From: Bacillus sp. SORGH_AS_0510
GTDB lineage: Bacteria > Bacillota > Bacilli > Bacillales > Cytobacillaceae
Assembly (NCBI RefSeq): GCF_030818775.1
Contig: NZ_JAUTAU010000001.1
Location: 3,910,001 to 3,974,000, forward strand
Direction of reading: 5' to 3'
DNA: 64,000 nt
The position numbers and the translations under genes are program-made. Shown here piece by piece: positions 19,615 to 29,278 of the stretch. Under the pieces are notes generated by a model that made no database searches, was not told where the DNA came from, and saw only the letters and a program-made list of their open reading frames with translations. How positions within the stretch are numbered: the stretch's first letter is position 1; every line of letters starts with the position of its first letter.

Positions 19615-20547
19615 TTAATGAGTTAATTTCTTTAGGATGACGGTAGAAAGGCAATCTATAAATTCTTCTTTGGCATTTGGCATTTCCGGACGATAATAGC
19701 TTACACCTAATTCATCCGTAACTACTTTACACTCGATGTCGTTATCATAAAGAACTTCTAGGTGGTCACATACAAACCCAACTGGTGCGAATACAAATGC
19801 TCTATAGTGATGTTGCTGAAATAGTTCCCTAGTTAAATCCTGTACATCTGGACCAATCCAAGGCTCAGGGGTATTTCCTGCGCTTTGCCATCCTACTGTA
19901 TAGTTTTTGATTCCCGCTTGACTAGCAATTAGGTCAGCTGTTTCCTTAAGCTGCTGTGGGTAGGGATCTCCAAATTGTAAAATTTTCTCCGGGAGACTGT
20001 GTGCCGAAACAATTAGGACCGCATGCTCCTTTTCTTCTGGAGGCATTTGTTCGAAAGTTTGTTTTACTTTGTCAGCCCAGTAATCAATAAACTTGGGTTC
20101 TTCGTACCAGCTTTCGATACTAGTAATTTTTAGTCCGCCTAATTTTTCAGCTTCCTCTACAGCTCGTCCGTTATAGGATTTTACACTGAACGTAGAAAAA
20201 TGTGGTGCAAGAACAATACTTACTGCTTCTTTAATACCGTCATCGTGCATTTGTTTCACTGCATCTTCAATAAATGGCTGAATATGCTTTAACCCTAGGT
20301 ACATCTTAAATTCAATTTCATCTTGGATTTTATTTAAATGTTCTTTCAGCTTTTCTGCCTGGTCTAGAGTAATTTTTGCAAGTGGGGAAATTCCTCCAAT
20401 TGCTTCATAGCGATTGCGAAGGTCTTCAATCATTTCAGGTGATGGTTTCCGTCCATGACGAATATGAGTATAATATCCTTCTAAATCATCTAATGTATAT
20501 GGGGTACCGTATGCCATAACTAGCAAACCCATTTTCTTTTTTGTCAT
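19615..20547 (-). CDS. hemH: Coproporphyrin ferrochelatase (HemH/CpfC)
   Basis: Inserts iron into coproporphyrin III. The 310 residues match the monofunctional Gram-positive family. [22 protein letters not shown] starts the protein, the active-site histidine lies in [10 protein letters not shown] (about residue 182), and the glutamate-bearing stretch [12 protein letters not shown] is near 260. ATG 20547 has AGGTG upstream. Middle gene of the operon, 29 bases after hemE. Confidence 0.96.
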   Translation of the reverse strand: MTKKKMGLLVMAYGTPYTLDDLEGYYTHIRHGRKPSPEMIEDLRNRYEAIGGISPLAKITLDQAEKLKEHLNKIQDEIEFKMYLGLKHIQPFIEDAVKQMHDDGIKEAVSIVLAPHFSTFSVKSYNGRAVEEAEKLGGLKITSIESWYEEPKFIDYWADKVKQTFEQMPPEEKEHAVLIVSAHSLPEKILQFGDPYPQQLKETADLIASQAGIKNYTVGWQSAGNTPEPWIGPDVQDLTRELFQQHHYRAFVFAPVGFVCDHLEVLYDNDIECKVVTDELGVSYYRPEMPNAKEEFIDCLSTVILKKLTH

Positions 20548-20576
20548 AGTTACACCTCATATTTAAGTATGTAGTC

Positions 20577-21623
20577 TTATCGACTTAATTTTGATGCAGA
20601 ATACTCATGAATAAAGGATGCTAATCTCTTTAGTGTATCTGGATTAACAGATGGGAACACGCCATGACCTAAATTAAAAATATACCCGTTCTGTGCCATT
20701 CCCTGATCGAGAATCGCTTTTGCTCTTTCCTCGATAACCTCCCAAGGTGCTAATAAAATAGCAGGGTCAAGATTTCCTTGGACAGTCTTATGAACACCCA
20801 TTTCTCTTGCTTGGCTAATAGGTAATCTCCAATCGAGACCCACTACATCTAGGGGCAATTCATTCCACTCTAAGGCAAGATGGCTTGCACCAACTCCAAA
20901 CATAATTAACGGCACATTTTCCTCTTTCAATGAAGTAAAGATTCGATTCATTACAGGCTTTATAAAATATCGGTAATCCTCAACATTTAAAGCGCCAACC
21001 CAAGAATCAAAAATTTGGATTGCCTTTGCCCCTGCCTTAATTTGTGATTTTACATAAGTAATAATCATATCGCCAAGCTTTTCCATTAAAGCAAACCAGG
21101 CTTTTGGTTCTGTATACATGAACGCTTTCGTCTTATTATAGTTTTTTGAAGGGCCACCTTCAATCATATAGCTCGCTAAGGTAAATGGTGCTCCAGAAAA
21201 ACCAATAAGCGGCACAGACAACTGCTCAGTCGTTAATAATTTTATTGTATCAAGTACGTACGGAACATCTTCCTCTGGGTTGATTTCCCCTAATTTTTCA
21301 ACATCCGCTAATGAACGAATTGGGTTATCAATGACAGGGCCAATTCCACCCTTTATCTCTACTTCCATTCCGATGGCTGGAAGTGGAGTCATGATATCTT
21401 TATATAGAATAGCCGCATCTACGTTGTATTGCTCTACTGGCAACCGGGTGACATACGCACAAAGCTCAGGCTGGTGAGTAATTTCAAATAAAGAATATTT
21501 TTCTTTAATCGCTCTGTACTCCGGCTGAGAACGTCCCGCTTGACGCATATACCAAACAGGTACATAGTCTGTTTTCTCACCTCTAGCAGCTTTTAAAAAT
21601 GTCTCATTAATCGGTCTTGTCAT
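20577..21623 (-). CDS. hemE: Uroporphyrinogen decarboxylase
   Basis: Converts uroporphyrinogen III to coproporphyrinogen III. It is 348 residues. The N-terminal signature [16 protein letters not shown] carries the invariant arginines, and [16 protein letters not shown] is the second family block. ATG 21623 has AAAGGTGG upstream; the frame opens to 21650 without a site. First gene of hemE-hemH-hemY, which with the divergent heme monooxygenase suggests a heme supply and turnover module. Confidence 0.96.
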   Translation of the reverse strand: MTRPINETFLKAARGEKTDYVPVWYMRQAGRSQPEYRAIKEKYSLFEITHQPELCAYVTRLPVEQYNVDAAILYKDIMTPLPAIGMEVEIKGGIGPVIDNPIRSLADVEKLGEINPEEDVPYVLDTIKLLTTEQLSVPLIGFSGAPFTLASYMIEGGPSKNYNKTKAFMYTEPKAWFALMEKLGDMIITYVKSQIKAGAKAIQIFDSWVGALNVEDYRYFIKPVMNRIFTSLKEENVPLIMFGVGASHLALEWNELPLDVVGLDWRLPISQAREMGVHKTVQGNLDPAILLAPWEVIEERAKAILDQGMAQNGYIFNLGHGVFPSVNPDTLKRLASFIHEYSASKLSR

Positions 21624-21883
21624 TTTATATTGTCCACCTTTCAAACACATGTCTGTCTTCCATTTTAATATAGTTGGCTTAAATTTAAAAACTTTCTTAT
21701 TACGATTGATATATTCAGACTGTCTCCACTATATCTATTAATCCTATTTGTGTATAGGTAACACTAATAACTGTCAAAAAAAAGTCGTTTTTAGGTTACT
21801 AGAATTGTAAAAATTCAAATGAGAATACTAGCAAAAACATGGGTATACACTAATAAAAGGAATAACGAAGAGGAGGAATTCAC

Positions 21884-22375
21884 TTGAATGCATATATAAC
21901 TGCAGGAACCATCGATTTCTTAAAAAAAATTGAGGCCAAGTATCCTAATGAAACAATGGTGACAATGGTTAATCAAAACAATGCTTTATTGTTTCATGAA
22001 ACACCTGGTGAAACTGTTTTTAATGAGCCTCGTGAATTTGAAGAATTACTATCAATCGGAGAGATCAACAAAGAAGGTTTTGTTGTGATGAACAACGTAC
22101 CAGTGACAGACGAAGGTCGTCCCTTATTTGAGCATCAAGTAAAAAATCAATTCATGCAAGTAAAAAATCAACAAGGATTTTTAGCCCTAAGAGTCCTCCG
22201 TCCCTTAACCGCTAATACTTATGTCATCCTAAACGTGTGGAAAAGCGAAGCCAATTATCAAGGCTGGCAATCCTCTGAGTCATTTTTCGACGTTAATAAG
22301 ATGACAGGAACAGACTCCCAAGCCAAGCTCTTTTCGAGCGCACCATATTCAAGCAAATATATGATAACGGAATAA
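21884..22375 (+). CDS. hmoB: Heme-degrading monooxygenase HmoB (YhgC-type)
   Basis: A 163-residue protein with a C-terminal ABM-type ferredoxin-like domain (about residues 65-155: EGFVVMNNVPV, FLALRVLRPL, YVILNVWKSEANYQGWQSSESF). HmoB oxidatively opens heme to release iron. The start is TTG 21884, seven bases after a perfect AGGAGG; the nearby ATG is out of frame. Divergent from hemE, as yhgC is in B. subtilis. The conserved W-x-S region fits the family. Confidence 0.88.
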   Translation: MNAYITAGTIDFLKKIEAKYPNETMVTMVNQNNALLFHETPGETVFNEPREFEELLSIGEINKEGFVVMNNVPVTDEGRPLFEHQVKNQFMQVKNQQGFLALRVLRPLTANTYVILNVWKSEANYQGWQSSESFFDVNKMTGTDSQAKLFSSAPYSSKYMITE

Positions 22376-22388
22376 GGAGTAAAATGAA

Positions 22389-22417
22389 AGGATGGAGTGA
22401 AAACTCCATTCTTTTTT
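22389..22417 (+). terminator. Terminator after hmoB
   Basis: An 8-bp stem (GGATGGAG/CTCCATTC with one G-U pair) and a T6 run, 14 bases past the stop. Confidence 0.82.
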
Positions 22418-22480
22418 GTTTTCATAAAATATTTTCATTCCCTCTTCACCACTTCTTGCTATCTTCATATTCTGTATTAC

Positions 22481-22508
22481 ATCCAACAGGGCTATAGCCC
22501 TGCTGGAT
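22481..22508 (+). promoter_or_regulatory. 28-bp imperfect palindrome before the transporter gene
   Basis: Arms of 14 bp with a single mismatch, centred on the perfect core CAGGGCTATAGCCCTG. It ends about 7 bases before the GGAAGGGGGG ribosome site of the next gene, and no T-run follows. It could be an operator or an mRNA hairpin occluding the leader. Confidence 0.55.
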
Positions 22509-22530
22509 CAATAGGAAGGGGGGAACTAAA

Positions 22531-23928
22531 ATGATAGTCGAACTGACGGCTCTTCATTGGATATATGTGACTTTTATTGTTCTTATTATTGGGTTTATGG
22601 TGATGAGAAGAGACACGACCATCATTTGTATTGCCGGGATATTTTTAATTGCCTTAGTTGCAACAGGCAGTTTAACTCATTCAGTCAGCAGTATATTTAA
22701 CAGTTTTAGTTATGCAATAACTGAATTATTGTCTACCATCCTCGTAATTTCCATTATTGTGGCCATGAGCCACACCTTAACAAACACAGGTATTAATGAT
22801 GTGATGATCTCACCCTTTAGGAAGCTAATCCGTAACTCTACATTAGCCTATTGGACCATTGGTATATTAATGATGGTAATCTCTTGGTTCTTTTGGCCAT
22901 CTCCAGCTGTTGCCCTTCTTGGTGCCGTCCTTCTTCCAGTTGCCATTAGAGCAGGTTTGCCAGCACTTGGCGTAGCAATGGCAATGAACTTATTCGGTCA
23001 TGGTATTGCCTTGTCTGGTGACTTTGTCATTCAAGCTGCACCCAAACTTACGGCCGATGCCGCCGGACTTCCCATACAGGATGTTATAAATGCCAGCATT
23101 CCTTTAGTATTTATAATGGGCCTTGTCACAACGGTTACTGCCTTTTATTTTTTAAAAAGGGATATGAAGCGCGGTGTTCTACAAGTCAATTCATCCGTGT
23201 TACCTGACCCATCCGAGGAGTCATCTCAGCAAGCTGTGCTTTTATCGTTGGGTCAAAAGCGATTCTTTGCCATTTTAGTACCTTTATTATTCGCTGCCGA
23301 TGTAGCAGGTATGACCCTGTTAGATTTAACAGGGGGAGACGCTACTGCATTAATTGGTGGAACCTCTATCCTTATTCTTCTATTAATCACCTTAACCAGT
23401 CATAAAAATAAGGGATTAGAGCAAACCACCCAATATTTAATTGAAGGCTTCCAATTTGGCTTTAAAGTATTTGGTCCAGTTATTCCTATTGCTGCCTTCT
23501 TCTATTTAGGTGACAGCGGTTTCACAAAGATCATCGGCGAATATTTACCGAAGGCCTCACATGGAATCGTAAATGACTTAGGTGTTGCACTTGCAAGCAT
23601 TGTTCCATTAAGTAAGACAGTTGGGGCAATCACTTTAACGACTGTTGGAGCGATAACAGGATTAGATGGTTCAGGTTTTTCAGGGATATCTCTAGCCGGT
23701 TCCGTTGCGGCCTTGTTCGCCACAGCTATAGGAAAAGGCGCTGCCACTCTTACAGCACTTGGTCAAATCGCAGCCATTTGGGTAGGTGGCGGAGTTCTCG
23801 TCCCATGGGCGTTAATCCCGGCAGCCGCCATTTGTAAAGTGGACCCATTTGAACTTGCACGAAGAAACCTCGTTCCAGTTATTATTGGGCTTGTAGTAAC
23901 AACCATTGCTGCGATATTTCTAATATAA
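22531..23928 (+). CDS. Ion-transporter-superfamily membrane permease (YhfA-like)
   Basis: A 465-residue protein with about 11-12 hydrophobic segments. The repeat-like layout and the stretch FFWPSPAVALLGAVLLP recall GntP/CitMHS-like transporters and B. subtilis YhfA (recollection). The paired motifs GHGIALSGDFVIQ and LSKTVGAITLTTVGAITG may be re-entrant loops. Substrate unknown; a metabolite or organic anion is the guess. ATG 22531 has GGAAGGGGGG upstream. Single gene, with a 28-bp palindrome before it and a bidirectional terminator after it. Confidence 0.75.
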   Translation: MIVELTALHWIYVTFIVLIIGFMVMRRDTTIICIAGIFLIALVATGSLTHSVSSIFNSFSYAITELLSTILVISIIVAMSHTLTNTGINDVMISPFRKLIRNSTLAYWTIGILMMVISWFFWPSPAVALLGAVLLPVAIRAGLPALGVAMAMNLFGHGIALSGDFVIQAAPKLTADAAGLPIQDVINASIPLVFIMGLVTTVTAFYFLKRDMKRGVLQVNSSVLPDPSEESSQQAVLLSLGQKRFFAILVPLLFAADVAGMTLLDLTGGDATALIGGTSILILLLITLTSHKNKGLEQTTQYLIEGFQFGFKVFGPVIPIAAFFYLGDSGFTKIIGEYLPKASHGIVNDLGVALASIVPLSKTVGAITLTTVGAITGLDGSGFSGISLAGSVAALFATAIGKGAATLTALGQIAAIWVGGGVLVPWALIPAAAICKVDPFELARRNLVPVIIGLVVTTIAAIFLI

Positions 23929-23934
23929 ATGGAA

Positions 23935-23958
23935 AAAGAGGCTGAAACCAGCCTCTTT
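23935..23958. terminator. Bidirectional terminator
   Basis: Perfect 10-bp stem AAAGAGGCTG/CAGCCTCTTT with a 4-base loop between the convergent permease and PAP2 genes. A- and T-rich flanks serve both strands. Confidence 0.85.
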
Positions 23959-23959
23959 C

Positions 23960-24595
23960 CTATTTGGTCCTTTTTTTAAAGTAAGAATAAATCATAATCG
24001 AGAATGACACCCATATGTATCCTAATGCGTAGCCCCCCAAGACATCTGATGGATAATGGACATGTAAAATCACTCGACTTGCACCAATTAAAAGAAGTAA
24101 TATGGCAGCACAGGCCCCGATAATGATTTTTGCCGTTTTTGAAGCTGTTGCCTCAATTAATAAATAGGCAATGAGAAAGTACACAGTCATCCCAACCATA
24201 GCATGACCACTTGGGAAGCTGTAGCTTTTCACCTCAACAAGATGCTCTAGATCTGGTCTTGGGCGTGCAAAATAATCCTTGAGTATTTTACTAATTTCAT
24301 TACCTATTGCAACCGATAAGGCAAAAACAGCCGCTCCGAGATAATTTCTATTTTTCAATAATAACCAGACTAACATTAGTATGGCGACTACCCCAATTCC
24401 TTTTTTATCACCCATTTCAGTCAGGTTTATAAAAAATGGAATCAAGGGATTTGGTACATGTGAAAATAGTCCAGCTATCTTATCATCCATCCAAAAAATA
24501 CTGTGTGTTGCTACTTTAATGGTCGTAAATAATGCGAATAACACCACGAGCCCCATAAAAATAAAAGAAAAGTTCACTTTGCTTTTGGTCTTCAT
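23960..24595 (-). CDS. PAP2-family membrane phosphatase
   Basis: A 211-residue membrane phosphatase of the type 2 phosphatidic acid phosphatase family. The three active-site blocks are present: KDYFARPRPD, YSFPSGHAMVG and SRVILHVHYPSDVLGGY. About six membrane segments. Possible substrates are undecaprenyl pyrophosphate or lipid phosphates; sequence alone does not decide. ATG 24595 follows a GGGGAATG-type site. It is divergent from the M20 amidohydrolase gene. Confidence 0.88.
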   Translation of the reverse strand: MKTKSKVNFSFIFMGLVVLFALFTTIKVATHSIFWMDDKIAGLFSHVPNPLIPFFINLTEMGDKKGIGVVAILMLVWLLLKNRNYLGAAVFALSVAIGNEISKILKDYFARPRPDLEHLVEVKSYSFPSGHAMVGMTVYFLIAYLLIEATASKTAKIIIGACAAILLLLIGASRVILHVHYPSDVLGGYALGYIWVSFSIMIYSYFKKRTK

Positions 24596-24734
24596 TCCCC
24601 TAACCCTTTCACTTTCTTTTTAAAATACTTTAAAAAGTATAAAGAAAATATACATAAAAATCTATATAATAGTGGAAAAGCGTTAAAATAGTTTGAATAT
24701 AAAATCTTTTATCTTACTATTGGGGGGATTACCT

Positions 24735-25913
24735 TTGTTAAACCGACTATATGGAAAATTAGATGGATCCTACGACGAAATGGTCACTATCCGACGTTAT
24801 CTGCACCAGCATCCAGAACTATCCTTTAAGGAATATCAAACAGCAGAATTTATTCAAAACTATTATAAAAAGCTAAATATTGAAGTAAAAAGTAACGTAG
24901 GTGGAAATGGCGTCGTTGCAAAAGTGTATGGAAAACTACCTGGAAAAACAGTTGCACTTCGGGCAGATTTTGACGCACTCCCTATCCAAGACGAAAAGGA
25001 TGTACCATACAAGTCATTAGTTCCTGGCGTCATGCACGCCTGCGGCCATGATGGACATACAGCCACACTTCTAGTTCTGGCTAAAGCAATAAATGAGTGC
25101 AAAGATGATCTTAAAGGAACCTATGTTTTCATTCATCAACACGCTGAAGAATATGCCCCAGGTGGAGCTGCTTCCATGATTGAGGATGGCTGTTTAGATG
25201 GTGTAGACGTCATCTTCGGAACTCATTTATGGGCAAGTGAACCTACTGGTACCATACAATACAGAACAGGACCAATTATGGCAGCAGCTGACCGTTTTGA
25301 AATTGAAATTCAAGGCCAAGGAGGACATGGTGCACAGCCACATAAAACAAAGGATGCTATTGTCACTGCTTCCCAGCTTGTTCTAAACCTACAACAAATT
25401 GTTAGTCGAAAGGTGAATCCAGTGGATGCAGCAGTTGTGACCGTTGCGTCATTTGCCGCTCAGAATGCTTTTAATGTGATTGCAGATAAAGCGAAACTCG
25501 TCGGAACCGTCCGAACCTTTAATGAAGAAATAAGAGAATTTATTGAAAAAGAAATGGAACGTGTGATTTATGGAACATGCTATACCTCTGACTGCACCTA
25601 TAAATATAATTTTTTCAGAGGCTATCCTGCTGTCGTTAATCATGCAACTGAAACAGAATTTCTCCAAACCTGTGCCCAATTGGTTCCAGAGGTAAAAACA
25701 ATCGAAGAAACAGAACCACAAATGGGTGGCGAAGATTTCGCCTATTATTTACAAAAAGTCCCTGGCACCTTCTTCTACACAGGAGCCAAACCACTAGGTG
25801 AGCAACCAACCTATCCACATCATCATCCAAAATTTGATATCGATGAAAATGCGATGTTAATTGCCGCCAAAACCCTTGGGACCGCTGCATTAAAGATACA
25901 CGAAAATGAGTAA
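24735..25913 (+). CDS. M20 family N-acyl-amino-acid amidohydrolase (YhaA-like)
   Basis: A 392-residue metallo-amidohydrolase of the M20D (hippurate/IAA-amino-acid hydrolase) family. Metal ligands are in MHACGHDGHTA, HQHAEEYAPGGA and GTHLWASEPTG; the dimerisation-domain motif is GGHGAQPHKTKDA, and the last ligand is near HHHPKFDID. The start is TTG 24735, seven bases after GGGGGG; an upstream ATG at 24693 has no site. Length fits B. subtilis YhaA (396). Convergent with ecsC through a shared terminator. Confidence 0.9.
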   Translation: MLNRLYGKLDGSYDEMVTIRRYLHQHPELSFKEYQTAEFIQNYYKKLNIEVKSNVGGNGVVAKVYGKLPGKTVALRADFDALPIQDEKDVPYKSLVPGVMHACGHDGHTATLLVLAKAINECKDDLKGTYVFIHQHAEEYAPGGAASMIEDGCLDGVDVIFGTHLWASEPTGTIQYRTGPIMAAADRFEIEIQGQGGHGAQPHKTKDAIVTASQLVLNLQQIVSRKVNPVDAAVVTVASFAAQNAFNVIADKAKLVGTVRTFNEEIREFIEKEMERVIYGTCYTSDCTYKYNFFRGYPAVVNHATETEFLQTCAQLVPEVKTIEETEPQMGGEDFAYYLQKVPGTFFYTGAKPLGEQPTYPHHHPKFDIDENAMLIAAKTLGTAALKIHENE

Positions 25914-25914
25914 G

Positions 25915-25950
25915 AAAAAACCCCTGAATTCTCAAAGTTCAGGGGCTTTT
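25915..25950. terminator. Shared terminator of the amidohydrolase and ecsC genes
   Basis: Stem CCCCTGAA/TTCAGGGG (25921-25945) with T5 on the plus strand and A-rich sequence giving T's on the minus strand. The TGA stop of ecsC (25932-25934) is in the loop. Confidence 0.85.
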
Positions 25951-26657
25951 TGCAGCAATCTTAAACGATAGACATTCATGGCCGTTTCACCTAAGTGTTT
26001 CATTAAATTATTATTGGCATAGGCTCCAACAAAAGCCCCAATCCCTGGAACAAGCTGCAGCATTTTTGCTAAGTCAATATAATCACGATACTCCTGTTGA
26101 AATTTCCGCCAATCCATTTCTACCAGTACCTGTTTTCGTTCTTCCCAATTTTCAATTTCATAAAGTGTACTTCTGCGGATTTCATCACTAGAAAAAGCCA
26201 GTTGGAAAATGTGAAGGACAAAAAGTCTCTCTTCATATTGATTGGTGTTAAAGCCATACACTTCAGCTGCTTCAAACAAAAACTTCATTTTGATTGTTAG
26301 AAGCAATGGGAAATCAGCAAGCCCGAGGAGGATTCCACCCGCACCGGTTCCAGCCCCTTCAACAATGGCTGTTTTCTGATATGTGGATATTTTTCTTCGA
26401 ACCAATTCATCTCTCTCTAGGAGTGATAACCCTTTTGCCTGGCCTTTTTTTGTTGTAACCTTTGAACCAAATAACGTAGCTTTTACCATTCCTTTAATAC
26501 TCTCGGTCATTACCTCATGAACCTTTTCCGGTATCCATTCATTAAATTTCATTTGTGCTTTCTTTGAGATCCGATTCATCATTCCAGACCGTCTATTTAA
26601 TTTTCTTTTCCATTCTTCCACTTCTTCATATACCTTCAGCTCATATTCATTCAACAA
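25932..26657 (-). CDS. ecsC: EcsC family protein
   Basis: A 241-residue protein of the EcsC family, third gene of the ecs locus. It shows a hydrophobic glycine-rich segment VEGAGTGAGGILLGLADFPLLL (in two parts) near 99-120 and a second near LVPGIGAFVGAYANN. Function unknown even in B. subtilis. The start is one of two adjacent TTG codons (26657 or 26654) preceded by GGAGGGAG. A terminator separates it from ecsB, so it may have its own promoter in the 97-base gap, where a GAAACC/GGTTTC hairpin lies. Confidence 0.88.
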   Translation of the reverse strand: MLNEYELKVYEEVEEWKRKLNRRSGMMNRISKKAQMKFNEWIPEKVHEVMTESIKGMVKATLFGSKVTTKKGQAKGLSLLERDELVRRKISTYQKTAIVEGAGTGAGGILLGLADFPLLLTIKMKFLFEAAEVYGFNTNQYEERLFVLHIFQLAFSSDEIRRSTLYEIENWEERKQVLVEMDWRKFQQEYRDYIDLAKMLQLVPGIGAFVGAYANNNLMKHLGETAMNVYRLRLLQKAPEL

Positions 26658-26717
26658 AGACTCACTCCCTCCACTAACATTTTATGTTTACCTACGATAG
26701 AAACCGTCCTATGGTTT

Positions 26718-26749
26718 CAAAAAAATCCCCTTTATCAAAAAAGGGGATT
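26718..26749 (-). terminator. Terminator after ecsB
   Basis: Perfect 10-bp stem AATCCCCTTT/AAAGGGGATT (26724-26749) with a T-run on the minus strand, just past the ecsB stop. Confidence 0.9.
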
Positions 26750-26754
26750 TTATC

Positions 26755-27966
26755 TTATGCCTTTATACGATTCTTACTGTATAGGTAAACAAAAACATAA
26801 CTAAATATCAAACCTGCAATTAAGGCCACCAAACTGTTTAGGAATTCACCCTTAAGAGCAATAAACAAGGAAAAAATAACTGCTTCTGCTGATAATACCC
26901 TCATCAAAAGAAAATGAAACGCTTCCGTTTTATTATTTTCTGGAACAGGATATAAATCAACCCAGAGCTTGTTTTGATGATGATTCCATAACGGCAGCAG
27001 TTGGAAACCTGTTAAATATAAGAATAAAATACCCAAAAGGATTTGCCCTAAACCAAATGAAATGAAATAAATCGCTATGGCCCCAATGACTGTTAACCGG
27101 ATAAATAGTCCCAAGTAATCTGATGAACGTAAAAATGCCCTTGAATACAAATACAAATAGGTTTTTTCTTGTGAAAAAGGAATGCTGCTGATTAACCAAT
27201 CAAGCCACTTTCTTCTTTTAACTGTATCCTTTAGCTTTGGTACATCTGTAAACAGGTTCGCCAATCGATAGAAGGAGGCCATTCTTTTTTCTTCCTGTTC
27301 AATTAACAAATCCCATTTAAGACCCATTTTTTTCGTTCGGACATAAAAGGTACGATAATAAAACGCCATTACTACTACAAGAATAAGCAAAATAAAGATA
27401 TTTGCTTGTTTGAATAACAGAAAGGTACATACTGTATTAATTAAATATCGAACCACCATATCCCATCTATGTACGGAAGTCTGAACAAAATAATGAATTC
27501 TCCAGCTAGCGGCTAAGTTCCAAACCTTCAATCCTAATAGGACAACGAAAAAAGGTATAAATAAGCGGAATCCACTACTGTTCACATGGGCATACATTGG
27601 TATGAGTACAGCTAGTACCATTAAAAGAATGTACCCCTGGAAAACAAAACTTGCTACTCCCGAACGGAAAAAATACCCTTTTAATTTCTCTTCTAGAGGT
27701 AAAATATACACCTTATCTGCTTCAAGTAAAAAATTGTAAACTGGACTGTAAGTTAAAAATAACCCGATCAAAATAGCGATTATAATTTCTGCAGGGAAAT
27801 CGGAAGATAGTGCCTCAATCCATTGTTGATAGTAATAAGCAGCCGTTCCAATCAGGAACAACAAGACAATCACCAGATGCCCGTTGAATATATAACGCAG
27901 GTATCTCCCTAAATCCTTAACACGACCTCCCGCACGGTCCTTCCACAGCTTTTTATCATCAAACAT
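26755..27966 (-). CDS. ecsB: ABC transporter permease EcsB
   Basis: A 403-residue permease with about nine hydrophobic segments in clusters (about 30-70, 105-150, 175-210, 290-330, 350-400). In B. subtilis, EcsAB is needed for secretion, competence and intramembrane proteolysis by RasP; relatives in other Firmicutes are implicated in peptide export. ATG 27966 overlaps the end of ecsA by 8 bases, indicating translational coupling. Confidence 0.93.
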   Translation of the reverse strand: MFDDKKLWKDRAGGRVKDLGRYLRYIFNGHLVIVLLFLIGTAAYYYQQWIEALSSDFPAEIIIAILIGLFLTYSPVYNFLLEADKVYILPLEEKLKGYFFRSGVASFVFQGYILLMVLAVLIPMYAHVNSSGFRLFIPFFVVLLGLKVWNLAASWRIHYFVQTSVHRWDMVVRYLINTVCTFLLFKQANIFILLILVVVMAFYYRTFYVRTKKMGLKWDLLIEQEEKRMASFYRLANLFTDVPKLKDTVKRRKWLDWLISSIPFSQEKTYLYLYSRAFLRSSDYLGLFIRLTVIGAIAIYFISFGLGQILLGILFLYLTGFQLLPLWNHHQNKLWVDLYPVPENNKTEAFHFLLMRVLSAEAVIFSLFIALKGEFLNSLVALIAGLIFSYVFVYLYSKNRIKA

Positions 27967-28699
27967 AGTTTTCTTCCTTCGTCAATTGAATATATAGGTC
28001 ATCTAGAGACGCTGATGGCATTGAGAATTGTTCTCTTAACTCTTCAAGTGTCCCCTTCGCACGGACTTTTCCTTCATGAAGGATGACAAAGCGGTCACAG
28101 TATTTTTCAGCTGTCGCAAGTATATGTGTGGACATTAAAATACCTGCCCCGTTCTCTTTCATTTTTTTCATTAAGTCAAGCAACGATTGGATACCTAACG
28201 GGTCAAGACCAACAAATGGTTCATCAACAATATAAAGCGAGGGCTGTACCAAAAAAGCACACATAATCATTACCTTTTGCTTCATTCCCTTGGAAAAATG
28301 CGCAGGAAACCAGTTTAATCGTTTTTCCATCCGGAATTCAGATAATAATGGCCCCACTCTTTCTTTATATTCCGCTTCCGTCAACCCATAAGCCATTGCA
28401 GTTAATTTCAAATGTTCTTCCAGTGTTAACTCTTCATATAAAACAGGTGTTTCAGGAACAAAGGTAAATAAACGCCGGTACGCTTCTTTGTTTTCCGTAA
28501 AGGATTGATTGTTTAGTTTAATCGTGCCTTTATGCGGCTCCATTAATCCGATAATATGCTTGATTGTCGTACTTTTCCCCGCACCATTTAACCCAATCAA
28601 TCCAACCATTTCTTTTTCTTTAACGTTAAAAGATATATCCTTTAGCACCGGATTTCGTGTATATCCTCCGACAAGATTTTCAATTGATAATAAAGACAT
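27959..28699 (-). CDS. ecsA: ABC transporter ATP-binding protein EcsA
   Basis: A 246-residue ATPase. Walker A is GLIGLNGAGKSTT (about 34-46), the signature is FSKGMKQKVMIM, and Walker B is LYIVDEPFVGLDPLG. MSLLSIENLVGGYTRNPVLKD is close to B. subtilis EcsA. ATG 28699 is ten bases from GGAGGG; an ATG at 28705 is four bases away and is the alternative. First gene of the ecs operon; the 800 bases upstream, towards hit, contain only repeat remnants. Confidence 0.95.
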   Translation of the reverse strand: MSLLSIENLVGGYTRNPVLKDISFNVKEKEMVGLIGLNGAGKSTTIKHIIGLMEPHKGTIKLNNQSFTENKEAYRRLFTFVPETPVLYEELTLEEHLKLTAMAYGLTEAEYKERVGPLLSEFRMEKRLNWFPAHFSKGMKQKVMIMCAFLVQPSLYIVDEPFVGLDPLGIQSLLDLMKKMKENGAGILMSTHILATAEKYCDRFVILHEGKVRAKGTLEELREQFSMPSASLDDLYIQLTKEENYV

Positions 28700-28865
28700 T
28701 TGCATACGTCCCTCCGTAGCAGATTATGTTTTTCATTTTATCAAATCCAACTAGATAAAAACAGGAATACAATTTTTTGATTTTTTTTTGTATATTTCTT
28801 TTACAATCGGACATCATAATATTCGAAGGGGAAATAACTTACTTCGATGAAGAAATTCATCAAAA

Positions 28866-29160
28866 ATTGAAATGAGGTGTCTGTTAAAGACAATTTCCTT
28901 TCAAACAAGTAGAGCTTCCAATTCGTTTCAGATAAGGGGATGGTTGTTTTGTACAAAGTGCATGGTAACCATTTTGAGTTCAAGTAACACCAAGCTTAAG
29001 GTTTATTCACAAATAAACTAAAAATGAGGTGTTTACCGCAGATCGCTACCCGTTTTTATAAGTTGGGAAAACATATAAAAACAAATAGGGGATGGTCAGC
29101 TTGAACAATATTGTTTCTTTATAAAAAAACACTCTACGAAAAATGAGGTGTTTATCAAAG
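28866..29160. repeat. Diverged direct repeats (ATGAGGTGT boxes)
   Basis: The box ATGAGGTGT occurs three times, beginning near 28872, 29024 and 29143. In the first two copies a second box, GGGGATGG, follows at exactly the same distance (62 bases from GAGG). On the minus strand the third copy forms a terminator-like hairpin, AAACACCTC...GAGTGTTTTTTT. No convincing gene. This looks like decayed copies of a short element. Confidence 0.5.
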
Positions 29161-29278
29161 AACACTCCTGAATGAACGTACCTTTTGAAGCAATTCCCCT
29201 TCGAGAGGGCAGGATTCCATGCGGATCCTGCCTTTTTCATATTATAAGAACGGATAATATTAATTCTACTTTGAGAAT

